This document shows positions 24,162 through 31,469 of a stretch of 64,000 nucleotides of DNA, piece by piece. Every line of letters starts with the position of its first letter. Within the stretch, counting starts at the first letter, position 1. The position numbers and the translations under genes were made by a program. The notes under the pieces were generated by a model. The model was not told where the DNA came from. It did not search any database and saw only the letters and a program-made list of their open reading frames with translations. Source of the DNA: Streptomyces sp. TRM68416 (lineage in GTDB: Bacteria; Actinomycetota; Actinomycetes; Streptomycetales; Streptomycetaceae); NCBI RefSeq assembly GCF_014596915.1, contig NZ_JACVWU010000001.1:310001-374000 (forward strand), read 5' to 3'.

Positions 24162-24205
24162 CCGGGCGGGCGGGACGGTTGTCAGGGCACGTCCCGCCCG
24201 CCCGG
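24162..24205 (-). terminator. 16-base-pair hairpin between early genes
   Basis: CCGGGCGGGCGGGACG (24162 to 24177) and CGTCCCGCCCGCCCGG (24190 to 24205) pair perfectly over 16 bases with a 12-base loop. It lies 15 bases after the stop of the gene at 24220 and 25 bases before the next ATG. It looks like a partial terminator or processing site within the early operon. Confidence 0.6.
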
Positions 24206-24219
24206 AGATTCGGATGGGG

Positions 24220-24600
24220 TCAGGCGCTCGCGCGGGCGTGGGCGGGGCTGATGTGGCGCTCCCAGGGCACGGCGAGCGCGTCCAGCGCCGCGCCGGGGCG
24301 GACGCGGCCCACGGGCCTGCCGCACTGGCACACGCCGACCAGGTCCGCGCCCTGGTACTGGATGACCAGGGCGTGCCCGGCCGCCACGGTCCCCGCCGAG
24401 GCCGCCGCGGTGATGACGTCGTGCACGGTCAGCGCGGTGTCGAGGGCGTCGGCGAGCTGCGGCACGGTCGCCGTCCACTCCGCGGCCGTCGACCCCGCGC
24501 CGAGCCCCTGCACCAGGCGCTCGCGCAGCTCGCGCCCGAGGACGGGCCGGTCAAGGACGGGATGGTGCAGGACGCCGGCGATGATCTCCGCGCGGGTCAC
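24220..24600 (-). CDS. Phage hypothetical protein, 126 aa
   Basis: Start GTG at 24600 (GTGACCCGCGCGG). Helical N-terminus (VTRAEIIAGVLHHPVLDRPV), Ala-rich middle, and a C-terminal Cys pair VCQCGRPVGR near residue 90. The GTGA junction couples it to the preceding membrane protein gene. The longer frame upstream overlaps that gene in another phase. No family recognised. Confidence 0.5.
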   Translation of the reverse strand: MTRAEIIAGVLHHPVLDRPVLGRELRERLVQGLGAGSTAAEWTATVPQLADALDTALTVHDVITAAASAGTVAAGHALVIQYQGADLVGVCQCGRPVGRVRPGAALDALAVPWERHISPAHARASA

Positions 24601-24812
24601 AGGCGGCCTCCGGGGCGGTGGGTGCGGGCAGGGCCGGACCGGGCGCGGGCCAGGTTGCCGCGCGCCCGGGAGGGCAGCGGCGGCACCGCGTGGCGTACGG
24701 GCTGGCCGATGCGCGCCGGCGGGCGGCGGGCGGCCCGGTGGTCGGCGATCCCGAGGACCGCCCAGGCCACCGCCCAGGCCGCGGCCATGCAGATGATCAG
24801 GTGCAGGATCAC
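24597..24812 (-). CDS. Small membrane protein, 71 aa
   Basis: Start GTG at 24812 overlapping the preceding stop. One N-terminal membrane segment (ILHLIICMAAAWAVAWAVLG, residues about 2 to 21) is followed by a long basic, Pro/Arg-rich tail. Single-helix small membrane proteins recur in this early region (also at 12729, 16157, 18732 and 19031). Function unknown; a membrane-tethered regulator or antiholin is possible. Confidence 0.5.
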   Translation of the reverse strand: MILHLIICMAAAWAVAWAVLGIADHRAARRPPARIGQPVRHAVPPLPSRARGNLARARSGPARTHRPGGRL

Positions 24813-25297
24813 GGCGTGGCACCTCCCTCCGTCTGCGCGGCGGTGATCCATCCCGCGGCGGTGCACACCTCGACCGCCTGCTCGATGTCCCGCGCGTCGA
24901 GCCGCTTCATCGCACGCTGGCGGTGCGAGCGGACCGTCTCGAACGACAGGGACAGCCGGCGCGCGGTGGCGTGCACGGACTCCCCGGCGGCCGCGGCCTC
25001 GATCGCCTTCAGCTGGGCCGGGGCCAGCGGGCACGCCTTCAGCCGCTCCGCCTCCCGGGCCGCGGCCGCCAGCTGCTCCGCGCGCGAGGGCACTGTCGCC
25101 TGCTGCCGGAGCTGGCCGATCTCCTCCAGGAGCAGCAGGCAGTTCCGGTACAGGCGCTGCGCCTCGCCGAGCAGGTGGTGCTCGGCCGGGGTACGCGGTG
25201 TCCACGGCTGCCCCGGGACAGTGGTGCGGGGCAGGCGCAGGCCCGCACGCCGCACCTGGACCAGGTCCACGCCCTTCGTCGTCGGTGGCTTCGTCAT
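24809..25297 (-). CDS. LuxR-type helix-turn-helix regulator, 162 aa
   Basis: Residues about 90 to 140 (LAPAQLKAIEAAAAGESVHA then RRLSLSFETVRSHRQRAMKR) form the four-helix LuxR/GerE DNA-binding domain. An N-terminal helical segment (QRLYRNCLLLLEEIGQLRQQ) could dimerise. It sits within the early operon and may control phage genes or host genes. The longer frame in another phase is a shadow. ATG at 25297 overlaps the preceding stop. Confidence 0.65.
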   Translation of the reverse strand: MTKPPTTKGVDLVQVRRAGLRLPRTTVPGQPWTPRTPAEHHLLGEAQRLYRNCLLLLEEIGQLRQQATVPSRAEQLAAAAREAERLKACPLAPAQLKAIEAAAAGESVHATARRLSLSFETVRSHRQRAMKRLDARDIEQAVEVCTAAGWITAAQTEGGATP

Positions 25298-25812
25298 CGG
25301 TTCACCTCCCGCTCAGCGAAGGCGTCCAGCGCCGCATCGAGGCCGTCGGCGTGCACCCAGCGGCCGCCGACCGGGGGCACCCATGGGACGTGCAGGCCGT
25401 GGACAGCGAGATGGAGGACGGCGTCGGCGATGAGCACCGGGGGCGCAAGGTCGTCCAGGTCGTCATCGAGGGTGCGGACGGTGTCGCCGTCGTGGGTGGA
25501 CCAGCCGGTCAGATGCGACCAGGCCAGGGTCAGCCCGTCCGGCCACACCTCACGGTCGAGGTCGGCGTGCCCGGGCGACCAGGAGACGGTCAGGAACAGC
25601 TCCCGCGTGCACCCCGGCTCGCGGCGTACCCCAGCCTCGACCACGTCGGGCTCCAGCCCGGACGCGGTGAGCTCGGCGTGCACCGCGTCCCCGTACGGCA
25701 GGTGCGGCAGGGCCAGGTCCGGGTGAACGCCGCCGGCAGACGGCTGGAGGCCGCCGCCGGTGTCCTTCCCGACCCCCTGCGCCTGGCGCACGCTGCTCTC
25801 GCGGGCGCTCAC
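25294..25812 (-). CDS. Phage hypothetical protein, 172 aa, acidic C-terminus
   Basis: Start GTG at 25812. A mixed alpha/beta protein (LELFLTVSWSPGHADLD-type strand near residue 70, then ELTASGLEPDVV) with a C-terminal acidic helix (DALDAFAEREVNR) and Trp-rich LTGWSTHDGDTVRTLDDDLD near residue 105. No motif known to me. It is coupled on both sides by overlapping stops and starts. Confidence 0.5.
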   Translation of the reverse strand: MSARESSVRQAQGVGKDTGGGLQPSAGGVHPDLALPHLPYGDAVHAELTASGLEPDVVEAGVRREPGCTRELFLTVSWSPGHADLDREVWPDGLTLAWSHLTGWSTHDGDTVRTLDDDLDDLAPPVLIADAVLHLAVHGLHVPWVPPVGGRWVHADGLDAALDAFAEREVNR

Positions 25813-26441
25813 CGGCCCTCACCCGCCGACTCCGCCGGGGGGAGCTGCGCGGCAATCCACTTGGCGGCCGCGGTCACCGATCGCAGCGTGGCGTCGTCGC
25901 CACTGCGCCGGGACCAGTCGATCCGGCCCCGCGAGTACTTGCTGTCGCGCGGGCCAGCGGCCGCCGACCACGTGACGGCGTGGCGCTTGCCGCGGGACTG
26001 CATGATCACACCGACGACGTCCGCGCGGGTAACACGGGTGATGCCGGGGCGGGTGACGAGGAAGTCGTACGGCTCGTCACTGCTCAGGCGCCCGAAGTCG
26101 AGGAACGGCTCGCCCGGCCACAGCCACAGACCGGCCACCTTCCGAGGCGGCAGACCGTAGCCGTACGTGGTGTTCGCCGTCATCCCCCGGCTGGTGCCGC
26201 AGTCCTCGCCGCGGACGACGACGGCGGCCTGGCACGACGGGCACACGATGCGGACCGTGGTGCGCGGGTACCGGTCACGGTGACCGCACTCGTCGTTGGG
26301 GCAGGAGTGCGCGTCACCGCCGAACCGCTCGCGGAACTCGTCCTCGTCCGTGCGGAAGTCGACGTTCCACGCGGGCCGCTTGCAGCCCGCGAGATGCGCC
26401 GGCTCCTCCCAGCCCAGATAGGTGTCCTGAACCGTCGTCAC
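25809..26441 (-). CDS. Zinc-ribbon and HNH-like phage protein, 210 aa
   Basis: Start GTG at 26441 (VTTVQDTYLGWEEPAHLAGC), preceded by a purine-rich segment; the longer frame upstream is Arg-rich and overlaps another gene. A Cys4-like cluster DAHSCPNDECGHRDRYPR...IVCPSCQAAV (residues about 45 to 75) is a zinc ribbon. Downstream are beta-like segments (GLPPRKVAGLWLWPGEPFLD) and a basic KRHAVTWSAAAGPRDSKYSR stretch. It could be a nucleic-acid-binding protein; the enzyme class, if any, is not clear. Confidence 0.5.
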   Translation of the reverse strand: MTTVQDTYLGWEEPAHLAGCKRPAWNVDFRTDEDEFRERFGGDAHSCPNDECGHRDRYPRTTVRIVCPSCQAAVVVRGEDCGTSRGMTANTTYGYGLPPRKVAGLWLWPGEPFLDFGRLSSDEPYDFLVTRPGITRVTRADVVGVIMQSRGKRHAVTWSAAAGPRDSKYSRGRIDWSRRSGDDATLRSVTAAAKWIAAQLPPAESAGEGR

Positions 26442-27499
26442 CAGGCACCACCCGGCATCGCCTCGGGCGCGTCCGTCACGAGCCGGTAGGGCACCTGCTG
26501 GTCGGGGTCGGTCGCGGCCAGCTGGTCGGCGGCCGCGAGCTCGGCGCGGGCCGCGGCGAGCGCGGCCGACGAGCACCAGGGGCTGCACCACCAGCGCGGT
26601 CCGCTGTCGGTACCGGCGACGTCGAGGAGAATCCAGCCGGACACCGTCGGGTCCGAGGCGTCGAGGTCCTCACCCGCCATGCCGCACCCCGGGGTCGTGC
26701 AGGTCTCGGCGGGCTGCAGGTGGTTCAGCAGGTGCTCGCCGAGGCGGAGACGCTCGCCGTCGTCCAGGACCAGGACGGCGCGGCCGCCGCGCGCGGTCGT
26801 GCACGCGACCAGGGTCACCTCCCCCGGACCGTCACCGGCCGGGTCGGACACCGCGCCGTTGTCCCACGTGAGCGTGAGCGGCAGCGCGGCGGGGGTGCGG
26901 CCGTCGACGGCCGCCAGGACCTCGCCCACCCTCAGCGTGTCGTCCAGGGCGCGGTCGTCGCACAGGCGGCCGACCGCCCGGCACCGCTCGTGGAACCAGG
27001 CCAGGGCCTCGCGGTCCTGCGACGCACCGACGAGCTCGGCGCGGAACTCTGCGCGGGCCTGCTCACGCTCGGCGGTCCGTACGGCCTCGATGCGCTTGGC
27101 GTCGAACGCGACGCCGGCGGTGAGTTCCGCGGCCGCGATGTCGCGCGGGGTGACGGGCTCGTCCTTGGCCATCTCCGCCGCGACGACCGCGGCGACGGCC
27201 TCCTCGGGCGTGGCGTCGGGGACGCAGGTGCCGCAGAACACGACCGGCGTGCCGGAGGCGTAGCGGCGGCCCGACGAGTCCGGGTAGAGGTGGCCCGGGC
27301 GGCCACAGCTGAAGCACTCCGGCAGCGGCCGCTCGGGCACGTCGACGACCAGGCCCCCGGGCACAGCCGGGCCCACCGGTGCCCCCTCGGGCGCGGGGAA
27401 CACCGTGGCGTACGAGGCGACGGCCGCCTGCAACGGACGCGGGTCTTGCTGGGGCTCGGGGGGCCAGGGGCCCATGGGGGTCTGAGATGATGCGGTCAA
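26438..27499 (-). CDS. Large early phage protein, 353 aa, with N- and C-terminal zinc clusters
   Basis: A Pro-rich N-terminus is followed by a zinc-ribbon-like ECFSCGRPGHL...VVFCGTCVPD (residues 61 to 92). The centre is helical and acidic (FRAELVGASQDREALAWFHE). The C-terminal part contains CTTPGCGMAGEDLDASDPT then RWWCSPWCSSAALAAARAEL, a second Cys4-like cluster. No known enzyme motif. It starts behind a GGAGT-like site and is first in the coupled block after the 63-residue gene. Confidence 0.5.
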   Translation of the reverse strand: MTASSQTPMGPWPPEPQQDPRPLQAAVASYATVFPAPEGAPVGPAVPGGLVVDVPERPLPECFSCGRPGHLYPDSSGRRYASGTPVVFCGTCVPDATPEEAVAAVVAAEMAKDEPVTPRDIAAAELTAGVAFDAKRIEAVRTAEREQARAEFRAELVGASQDREALAWFHERCRAVGRLCDDRALDDTLRVGEVLAAVDGRTPAALPLTLTWDNGAVSDPAGDGPGEVTLVACTTARGGRAVLVLDDGERLRLGEHLLNHLQPAETCTTPGCGMAGEDLDASDPTVSGWILLDVAGTDSGPRWWCSPWCSSAALAAARAELAAADQLAATDPDQQVPYRLVTDAPEAMPGGAW

Positions 27500-27589
27500 G
27501 GTGATCCACTCCTGGATTGGGTTTGGGTGTGGATGTGCCGAGGGGTCGTGCTCCGGGTGAGGCCGGGGCCGGCCCCGTTCTTGTGCGGG

Positions 27590-27781
27590 CTAAGCCGCGG
27601 TGGCCGCCTCGATAGCGGCGTCTTCGGCCGCCAGGGCTGCGGCGGCAGGGGCGAGGATCGGCCGCAGCGCGTCGATCAACTCGGGTGGGATGCCGACCGT
27701 GTTCAGCGCGCGTTCGGCCTGGGCGCGGGCATCCGCGATCTCAGCCGGGCTGAGGATCCGGTACCGCTCCTCGCGCGTCAC
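27590..27781 (-). CDS. Small phage protein, 63 aa
   Basis: MTREERYRILSPAEIADARA, a helical charged protein of unknown function. Its ATG overlaps the stop of the Cro-like gene (27778 to 27781), so it is the second gene of the early operon and is probably co-expressed with it. In temperate phages this slot often encodes an excisionase or antirepressor partner, but nothing in the sequence shows that. A palindrome CGGGGCCGGCCCCG (27564 to 27577) follows its stop. Confidence 0.55.
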   Translation of the reverse strand: MTREERYRILSPAEIADARAQAERALNTVGIPPELIDALRPILAPAAAALAAEDAAIEAATAA

Positions 27782-28029
27782 GCCGCACTCCCGGACATCT
27801 CGATGTCCGGCTGGCGAATCTGCTCGAAGTCGTCGATGTCGAGCTCCAGAAGCTCGGCCAGGACGGCTCGAAGACGTGGACGCGGCATGAAGATGCCGCG
27901 CTCAATCCGGCTGATTTGCGACTCATCTACGGACACGCCGGCCTGTGCGCACTTATCGGCCAGATCCTGCTGGGTCATGCCGCGCCGGAGCCGCTGCTGC
28001 TTCACTCGACTTGTCACTTCGCTTGGCAT
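27778..28029 (-). CDS. Cro/XRE-family regulator, 83 aa
   Basis: Start MPSEVTSRVKQQRLRRGMTQ at 28029. Residues 12 to 66 form an XRE helix-turn-helix (RRGMTQQDLADKCAQAGVSV then ESQISRIERG), close to the lambda Cro/CI fold. It faces the plus-strand repressor across a 128-base divergent region, the classic lysis-lysogeny switch layout. It should act as the Cro-like early repressor or as an activator of the early genes. The upstream in-frame ATG at 28056 has no ribosome site. Confidence 0.78.
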   Translation of the reverse strand: MPSEVTSRVKQQRLRRGMTQQDLADKCAQAGVSVDESQISRIERGIFMPRPRLRAVLAELLELDIDDFEQIRQPDIEMSGSAA

Positions 28030-28157
28030 GCCCCACAAGCTAACGCAAGTAAGCACAACTGAGCAAGCAAGTGGCAGCAGGTAGACACAAACAACGTCGG
28101 CTGACGCATTGCGTTAAGTTGCGCTAGCCTGTGTTTTGCTGGTCAGAAGGGGTGCCA
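28030..28157. promoter_or_regulatory. Divergent operator region of the lysogeny switch
   Basis: Between the Cro-like gene (minus) and the repressor (plus). It is richer in A and T than the genes and contains three related half-sites: TTGCGTTAGC in inverted form at 28039 to 28048 (read TAACGCAA on the plus strand at 28041 to 28048), TTGCGTTA at 28109 to 28116 and TTGCGCTAGC at 28119 to 28128. The inverted arrangement fits binding by helix-turn-helix dimers. The two promoters for early and lysogenic transcription should lie here; no convincing -10/-35 pair was resolved. Confidence 0.6.
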
Positions 28158-28994
28158 ATGCCGGAACCGCACGAGCGGTTGGACGAGGCGATGAATCAGC
28201 GCCGCCTCGAACTCCGCCTGAATTGGCGCGACGTCGCGAAGGGTGCAGGCATCTCGTACGAGGCGCTGCGAGCAATCCGTCGCGGCGATTCCAAGCCAAC
28301 GGAGCTCACCGCGCGGGCTCTCGACGAGATCCTCCGTTGGATGCCCGGCAGCGTGTACGCGGTACTGAACGGCGGCATGCCGACCACGGTTGAGGCCTGG
28401 GAGGCCGAGCACGAGTCGCCATCCGCCGAGGCGATCTCACCCAGCGAGGCCTTGCGGCGCATGGTGCGCGCCTCGGCGAAGGAGCTGGGGATGAAACCCG
28501 ACGACGTGAACGAGGCAATGCGGCTCGTGCGTCAGGACCTCGACGCCGAGCGGCCGTTCGAGAGCGAGCAGCCCTCGCCGAATGCGGGTAGCACACCCCG
28601 CGCCAGATCGCGCCGCACGGACCTCTCCGACCTGGTTCGCTTGGGCCGCGCCGAAGCTGGGTTGAGTTTGGAGGCGGTGGCGGCCGCGACGGTCGACGCC
28701 AAGGGAGAGCGCCTGGTCGAGGCGGACTGGCTGGATCGCCTGGAGCGGGCGGCGCTAGCGCCGGACGAGCACCCGGAGTACCCCCAGTTGGATGCGCTGG
28801 TCGCCGTTCTGCATCTGGATCCGAACCAGGCACAGGAAGCGGCCGGCGTTCAGTTCACGGACGTTCACACGGTATGGAGTGGCGACGGTCAGGTCCGGGG
28901 CCTGATGGAGGGCGACCCCAGCGCCGAGGACGCCGCGAAGATGCAGGAGCTAATGCGCCTGTACCGCAAGTCTCCGCAGCGACGGGATGGCTGA
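28158..28994 (+). CDS. Prophage repressor with two helix-turn-helix domains, 278 aa
   Basis: Start MPEPHERLDEAMNQRRLELR at 28158, behind AGAAGG; the longer frame is not supported. An N-terminal XRE helix-turn-helix (NWRDVAKGAGISYEALRAIR, residues 20 to 40) is followed by a linker, and a second helix-turn-helix-like segment lies in the C-terminal half (DLSDLVRLGRAEAGLSLEAV...VEADWLDRLERAAL, residues about 155 to 200). No LexA-like Ser-Lys protease domain is present, so SOS induction by cleavage is unlikely and induction must work another way. It is the first gene on the plus strand, divergent from the Cro-like gene. Confidence 0.78.
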   Translation: MPEPHERLDEAMNQRRLELRLNWRDVAKGAGISYEALRAIRRGDSKPTELTARALDEILRWMPGSVYAVLNGGMPTTVEAWEAEHESPSAEAISPSEALRRMVRASAKELGMKPDDVNEAMRLVRQDLDAERPFESEQPSPNAGSTPRARSRRTDLSDLVRLGRAEAGLSLEAVAAATVDAKGERLVEADWLDRLERAALAPDEHPEYPQLDALVAVLHLDPNQAQEAAGVQFTDVHTVWSGDGQVRGLMEGDPSAEDAAKMQELMRLYRKSPQRRDG

Positions 28995-29133
28995 AAATCT
29001 TCGCAGCTCCCAACTCGTCACCGCATCAACGCAGTTGAGGGCACCTCCATAACAGAGCGTGAAGAAATTGTGGCCAAAAGTGTTCGCCCTGTGCATGATG
29101 GTGCCCCGCGTGGCAGCGGAAGGATTGATTCCC

Positions 29134-29160
29134 GCGCTGCCGCACGCCTTGCGGCAGCGC
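29134..29160 (+). repeat. 11-base-pair perfect hairpin before the lysogeny gene at 29180
   Basis: GCGCTGCCGCA (29134 to 29144) and TGCGGCAGCGC (29150 to 29160) pair perfectly with a five-base loop. It is 140 bases after the repressor stop and 20 bases before the next ATG. It could be a terminator after the repressor or a folded leader or operator of the next gene. No T run follows. Confidence 0.55.
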
Positions 29161-29179
29161 GGCGCACATGGGGGGACGA

Positions 29180-29698
29180 ATGTCCTACAGGCCACACATA
29201 CAGGTGAGCTACCGGACCGCGGCGCGCGGTGAGATTCCGGACGGTTGCGTCGCTGACATCCGGGACCTGCCAGGCAATCAAGCCGAGGTCCTGTTCGCGC
29301 CCGGGCACGGCAGCCGAAGGCTTGTCGCCGGGATCACGCGGCTGGCCAGTCACCAGGTCGTTCACGGCTCCTGGCGGCAAAGATGGACCGGTAGTAACCA
29401 GGCGCGGCGCCCGGCTCAAGGGCTCATGAAGGCTGTCTCGCGCTGGGAACGCGTCCCAGGTCACATGTTGCCCTCGGGCCGGGTCGTCGTCTGCATCGAG
29501 GAGGACGGCAGTTGCGTCATGCTCGTCGACGAGGACGCATGCACCCCGCAGCTGCAGAACGCCATGAACGATCTCCACCTCAGACTGGCCGGAGACGGAC
29601 TCTGGATCCAGTGCTGGTTCAATCGCCGGCCCATGCCGACCGCCACCAGTCCGGCGCCGGTCCTCACCATGCCGGGAAGCCCGCTGGCGGCGGCGTAA
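29180..29698 (+). CDS. Lysogeny-linked protein of unknown function, 172 aa
   Basis: Start MSYRPHIQVSYRTAARGEIP at 29180, behind GGGGGGACGA. It is beta-rich in the N-terminal half and has DGSCVMLVDEDACTPQLQNA near residue 120. No membrane segment, signal or known motif. It is the only unknown gene on the repressor strand and converges on the integrase, ending three bases before the integrase stop. In many temperate phages this position encodes superinfection immunity, exclusion or other lysogenic-conversion functions, so it is a candidate for one of these, but the sequence itself does not show it. Confidence 0.62.
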   Translation: MSYRPHIQVSYRTAARGEIPDGCVADIRDLPGNQAEVLFAPGHGSRRLVAGITRLASHQVVHGSWRQRWTGSNQARRPAQGLMKAVSRWERVPGHMLPSGRVVVCIEEDGSCVMLVDEDACTPQLQNAMNDLHLRLAGDGLWIQCWFNRRPMPTATSPAPVLTMPGSPLAAA

Positions 29699-29701
29699 CG
29701 G

Positions 29702-31225
29702 TCATGCCCGGCTTCTCGCCGCCGGCTTGAAGCCGGGCTCGCCGAAGAACGACAGCGTGATCCGGCCCGGCTCGATCGTCCGCACACCGCGGCGGCTCGC
29801 TTTGAACAATCGGACGGTCACGACGAGCCGAAGGATCATGCGGCGCTGCGGCAGCGTGAGCTTGAGGTTCCAGGCGCGGTCGACGTCGGGCCGCGGCTTG
29901 CCGATCAGCTCCCGGAGGATCTCGGGTACGTGCGCCGGCTGGGATGCGGTCCGCGCCTTCTCGATCTGAGGAGTGAGTTCGGCTTCGAGTTCGGCCAGGG
30001 AGTCGATGGACAGCAGCATCCCCTTCCCGTCCTCGCGCAGGGTCCGGGCCTTCTTGCGTGCGTCCTTCAGCTGGCCCTCAAGGGCCTTCAGCCGGATCCG
30101 GGCTCTGCGGGCCTTTTCGTCGTCACCGGCATCGTCGAAAGCAGCTACAGCCCGTTCGGAGCTGAGCCAGGTAATGACGGACTCCTCGACATAGGCGTCC
30201 ATGCGGTCCTCGCGCAGCGCGACGTCGTAGCGGGCCGAGCAGTTGTAGTTGGTGCGGCCGCGGATGGTGACGGAGCGCAGCGGCGGTTCCTCGGGGCATT
30301 CGCCGCACAAAGCGATGCTCGTCTGCAGGTGCCGCGCTTGGGGGCCGGGGGACAACTGGCGGCCGGGTAGCGCCAGGATCTCCTGGACCGTCCGGAACGT
30401 CTCCGGGAAGTCCTTGTCGTCGCAGATGGGTGCCCACAGGCCTTTGCCGGTGTCGACGCCCAGGTGGCGGCGGTGCCCGATGTAGGCGGGGTTACGCAGG
30501 ATGGCGTGCAGGTGGTGACGCGCCCAGGGCTTGCCCCGGTGAGTCGTTTCACCTCTCTCGTTGAGGTCGCGGCAGATGGCGGCCAGCGGTTCCGCGGCCG
30601 CGGCGCGCTGGAAGATCTCGGTGATCAGCGCGGCCCGTTCGGGGTGGGGTACCTGGTCGATGAGGTCCCCGGAGTCCGGGTCGTAGCGGCGCTTGTAGCC
30701 GTCGGGGACCGGCCCATGCACTCCGCCACGCTTGGCGTTCTGGCGGGTGGTGCGCAGGTTGCGTTCGCGGATGTCGTCAGCTTCGCCTTCCGCGGCGACC
30801 GCGTCACGGGCAGTGGCCTTGCGGTCGGCCCCCTTGGACAGGTCGTAGACCTCGCCGTTGTAGCAGAGCAGTACGCCGGTCTCCTTGCAAACACGGCGCA
30901 GGCGTACGTACGCCTCAAGGTCGCGGTAGTAGCGGGAGGCCTCGAAGGCTACGAGGATGCGGCACTCGCCCTTCTCGATGCCCTCGATCATCTCCTCGAA
31001 TTCGTCGCGTTTCCTGCGCGCGTAAGCAGAGGCCGAGCGGTCGACGTCCTTGAACTCGCCGGCGATGGGCCAGTTGTTGTCGAGGCAGAGGGTGCGGCCT
31101 TCTTCGAGCTGGGACTTGACGCTGCGCCCCTTGCGCTTCGGGTCGCGGGAGGCGCGACCGTACAGGTAGGCGGGGAACTCCTGGTCCGGATAGGCGAGGT
31201 GCAGGAACTCGGGCGCGATGGGCAT
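29702..31225 (-). CDS. int: Large serine integrase (site-specific recombinase)
   Basis: A 507-residue integrase. The N-terminal resolvase domain starts near residue 19 (AYLYGRASRDPKRKGRSVKS) with the catalytic Ser at residue 26 and a SASAYARRKRDEF segment that matches family position. The recombinase domain follows (GVHGPVPDGYKRRYDPDSGD, then WARHHLHAILRNPAYIG). A zinc-ribbon cluster CGECPEEPP...YNC lies near residue 315 and a coiled-coil helix near 390 to 430 (LKALEGQLKDARKKARTLRE). It integrates the phage at attB without host factors and needs a separate directionality factor for excision. No ribosome site is visible before ATG 31225, so the mRNA may be leaderless. Confidence 0.95.
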   Translation of the reverse strand: MPIAPEFLHLAYPDQEFPAYLYGRASRDPKRKGRSVKSQLEEGRTLCLDNNWPIAGEFKDVDRSASAYARRKRDEFEEMIEGIEKGECRILVAFEASRYYRDLEAYVRLRRVCKETGVLLCYNGEVYDLSKGADRKATARDAVAAEGEADDIRERNLRTTRQNAKRGGVHGPVPDGYKRRYDPDSGDLIDQVPHPERAALITEIFQRAAAAEPLAAICRDLNERGETTHRGKPWARHHLHAILRNPAYIGHRRHLGVDTGKGLWAPICDDKDFPETFRTVQEILALPGRQLSPGPQARHLQTSIALCGECPEEPPLRSVTIRGRTNYNCSARYDVALREDRMDAYVEESVITWLSSERAVAAFDDAGDDEKARRARIRLKALEGQLKDARKKARTLREDGKGMLLSIDSLAELEAELTPQIEKARTASQPAHVPEILRELIGKPRPDVDRAWNLKLTLPQRRMILRLVVTVRLFKASRRGVRTIEPGRITLSFFGEPGFKPAARSRA

Positions 31226-31469
31226 GGCGCGACGGTAGCCGAGAACAGTGGTAAACGAAAGTTGTCGGGCGAAGAGCTACTCCCCTTCACGCGTCATCCA
31301 TCGTACGTGATCGTTTCACGCAGACTTTGTCATGAACCTTGTCATCAGCCTTGGCATGTCATGTCCGCGTCATTAACTTCTCACGCGACGCATACCTCCC
31401 CGCAATACGGCGTGGCGAGCATGTCCATGCCCCTCACGCCCAACACCCCCACCGCTCAAGGGAGTTCGC
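31226..31469. promoter_or_regulatory. Right prophage border: candidate attR and promoter region of the nuclease gene
   Basis: The 244 bases between the integrase start and the host-like nuclease gene are richer in A and T than either flank. Three tandem imperfect 12-base repeats stand at 31327 to 31338 (TTGTCATGAACC), 31339 to 31350 (TTGTCATCAGCC) and 31351 to 31362 (TTGGCATGTCAT), and a small dyad CGTGA/TCACG flanks 31302 to 31318. Serine-integrase att sites are about 40 to 50 bases with imperfect dyads, so the junction probably lies here. The left junction is off the window, so the shared core cannot be identified. Confidence 0.5.

Larger units (their letters stand above)
1..31400. mobile_element. 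Integrated HK97-type siphophage (prophage), left part outside the window
   Basis: A continuous block of phage genes runs right to left: serine integrase, repressor, early DNA-binding genes, HNH nuclease, terminases, portal, protease, capsid, connectors, tail tube, tape measure and tail-tip proteins. The order is the standard one for long-tailed HK97-like phages. Only the repressor and one unknown gene are on the plus strand, as expected for lysogeny genes. All structural reading frames seen are intact, so the element could be functional, but lysis, fibre and left-end genes are off the window. The right end is placed between the integrase start (31225) and the first host-like gene (31470); the exact junction cannot be read without an empty-site comparison. 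Confidence 0.93.
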
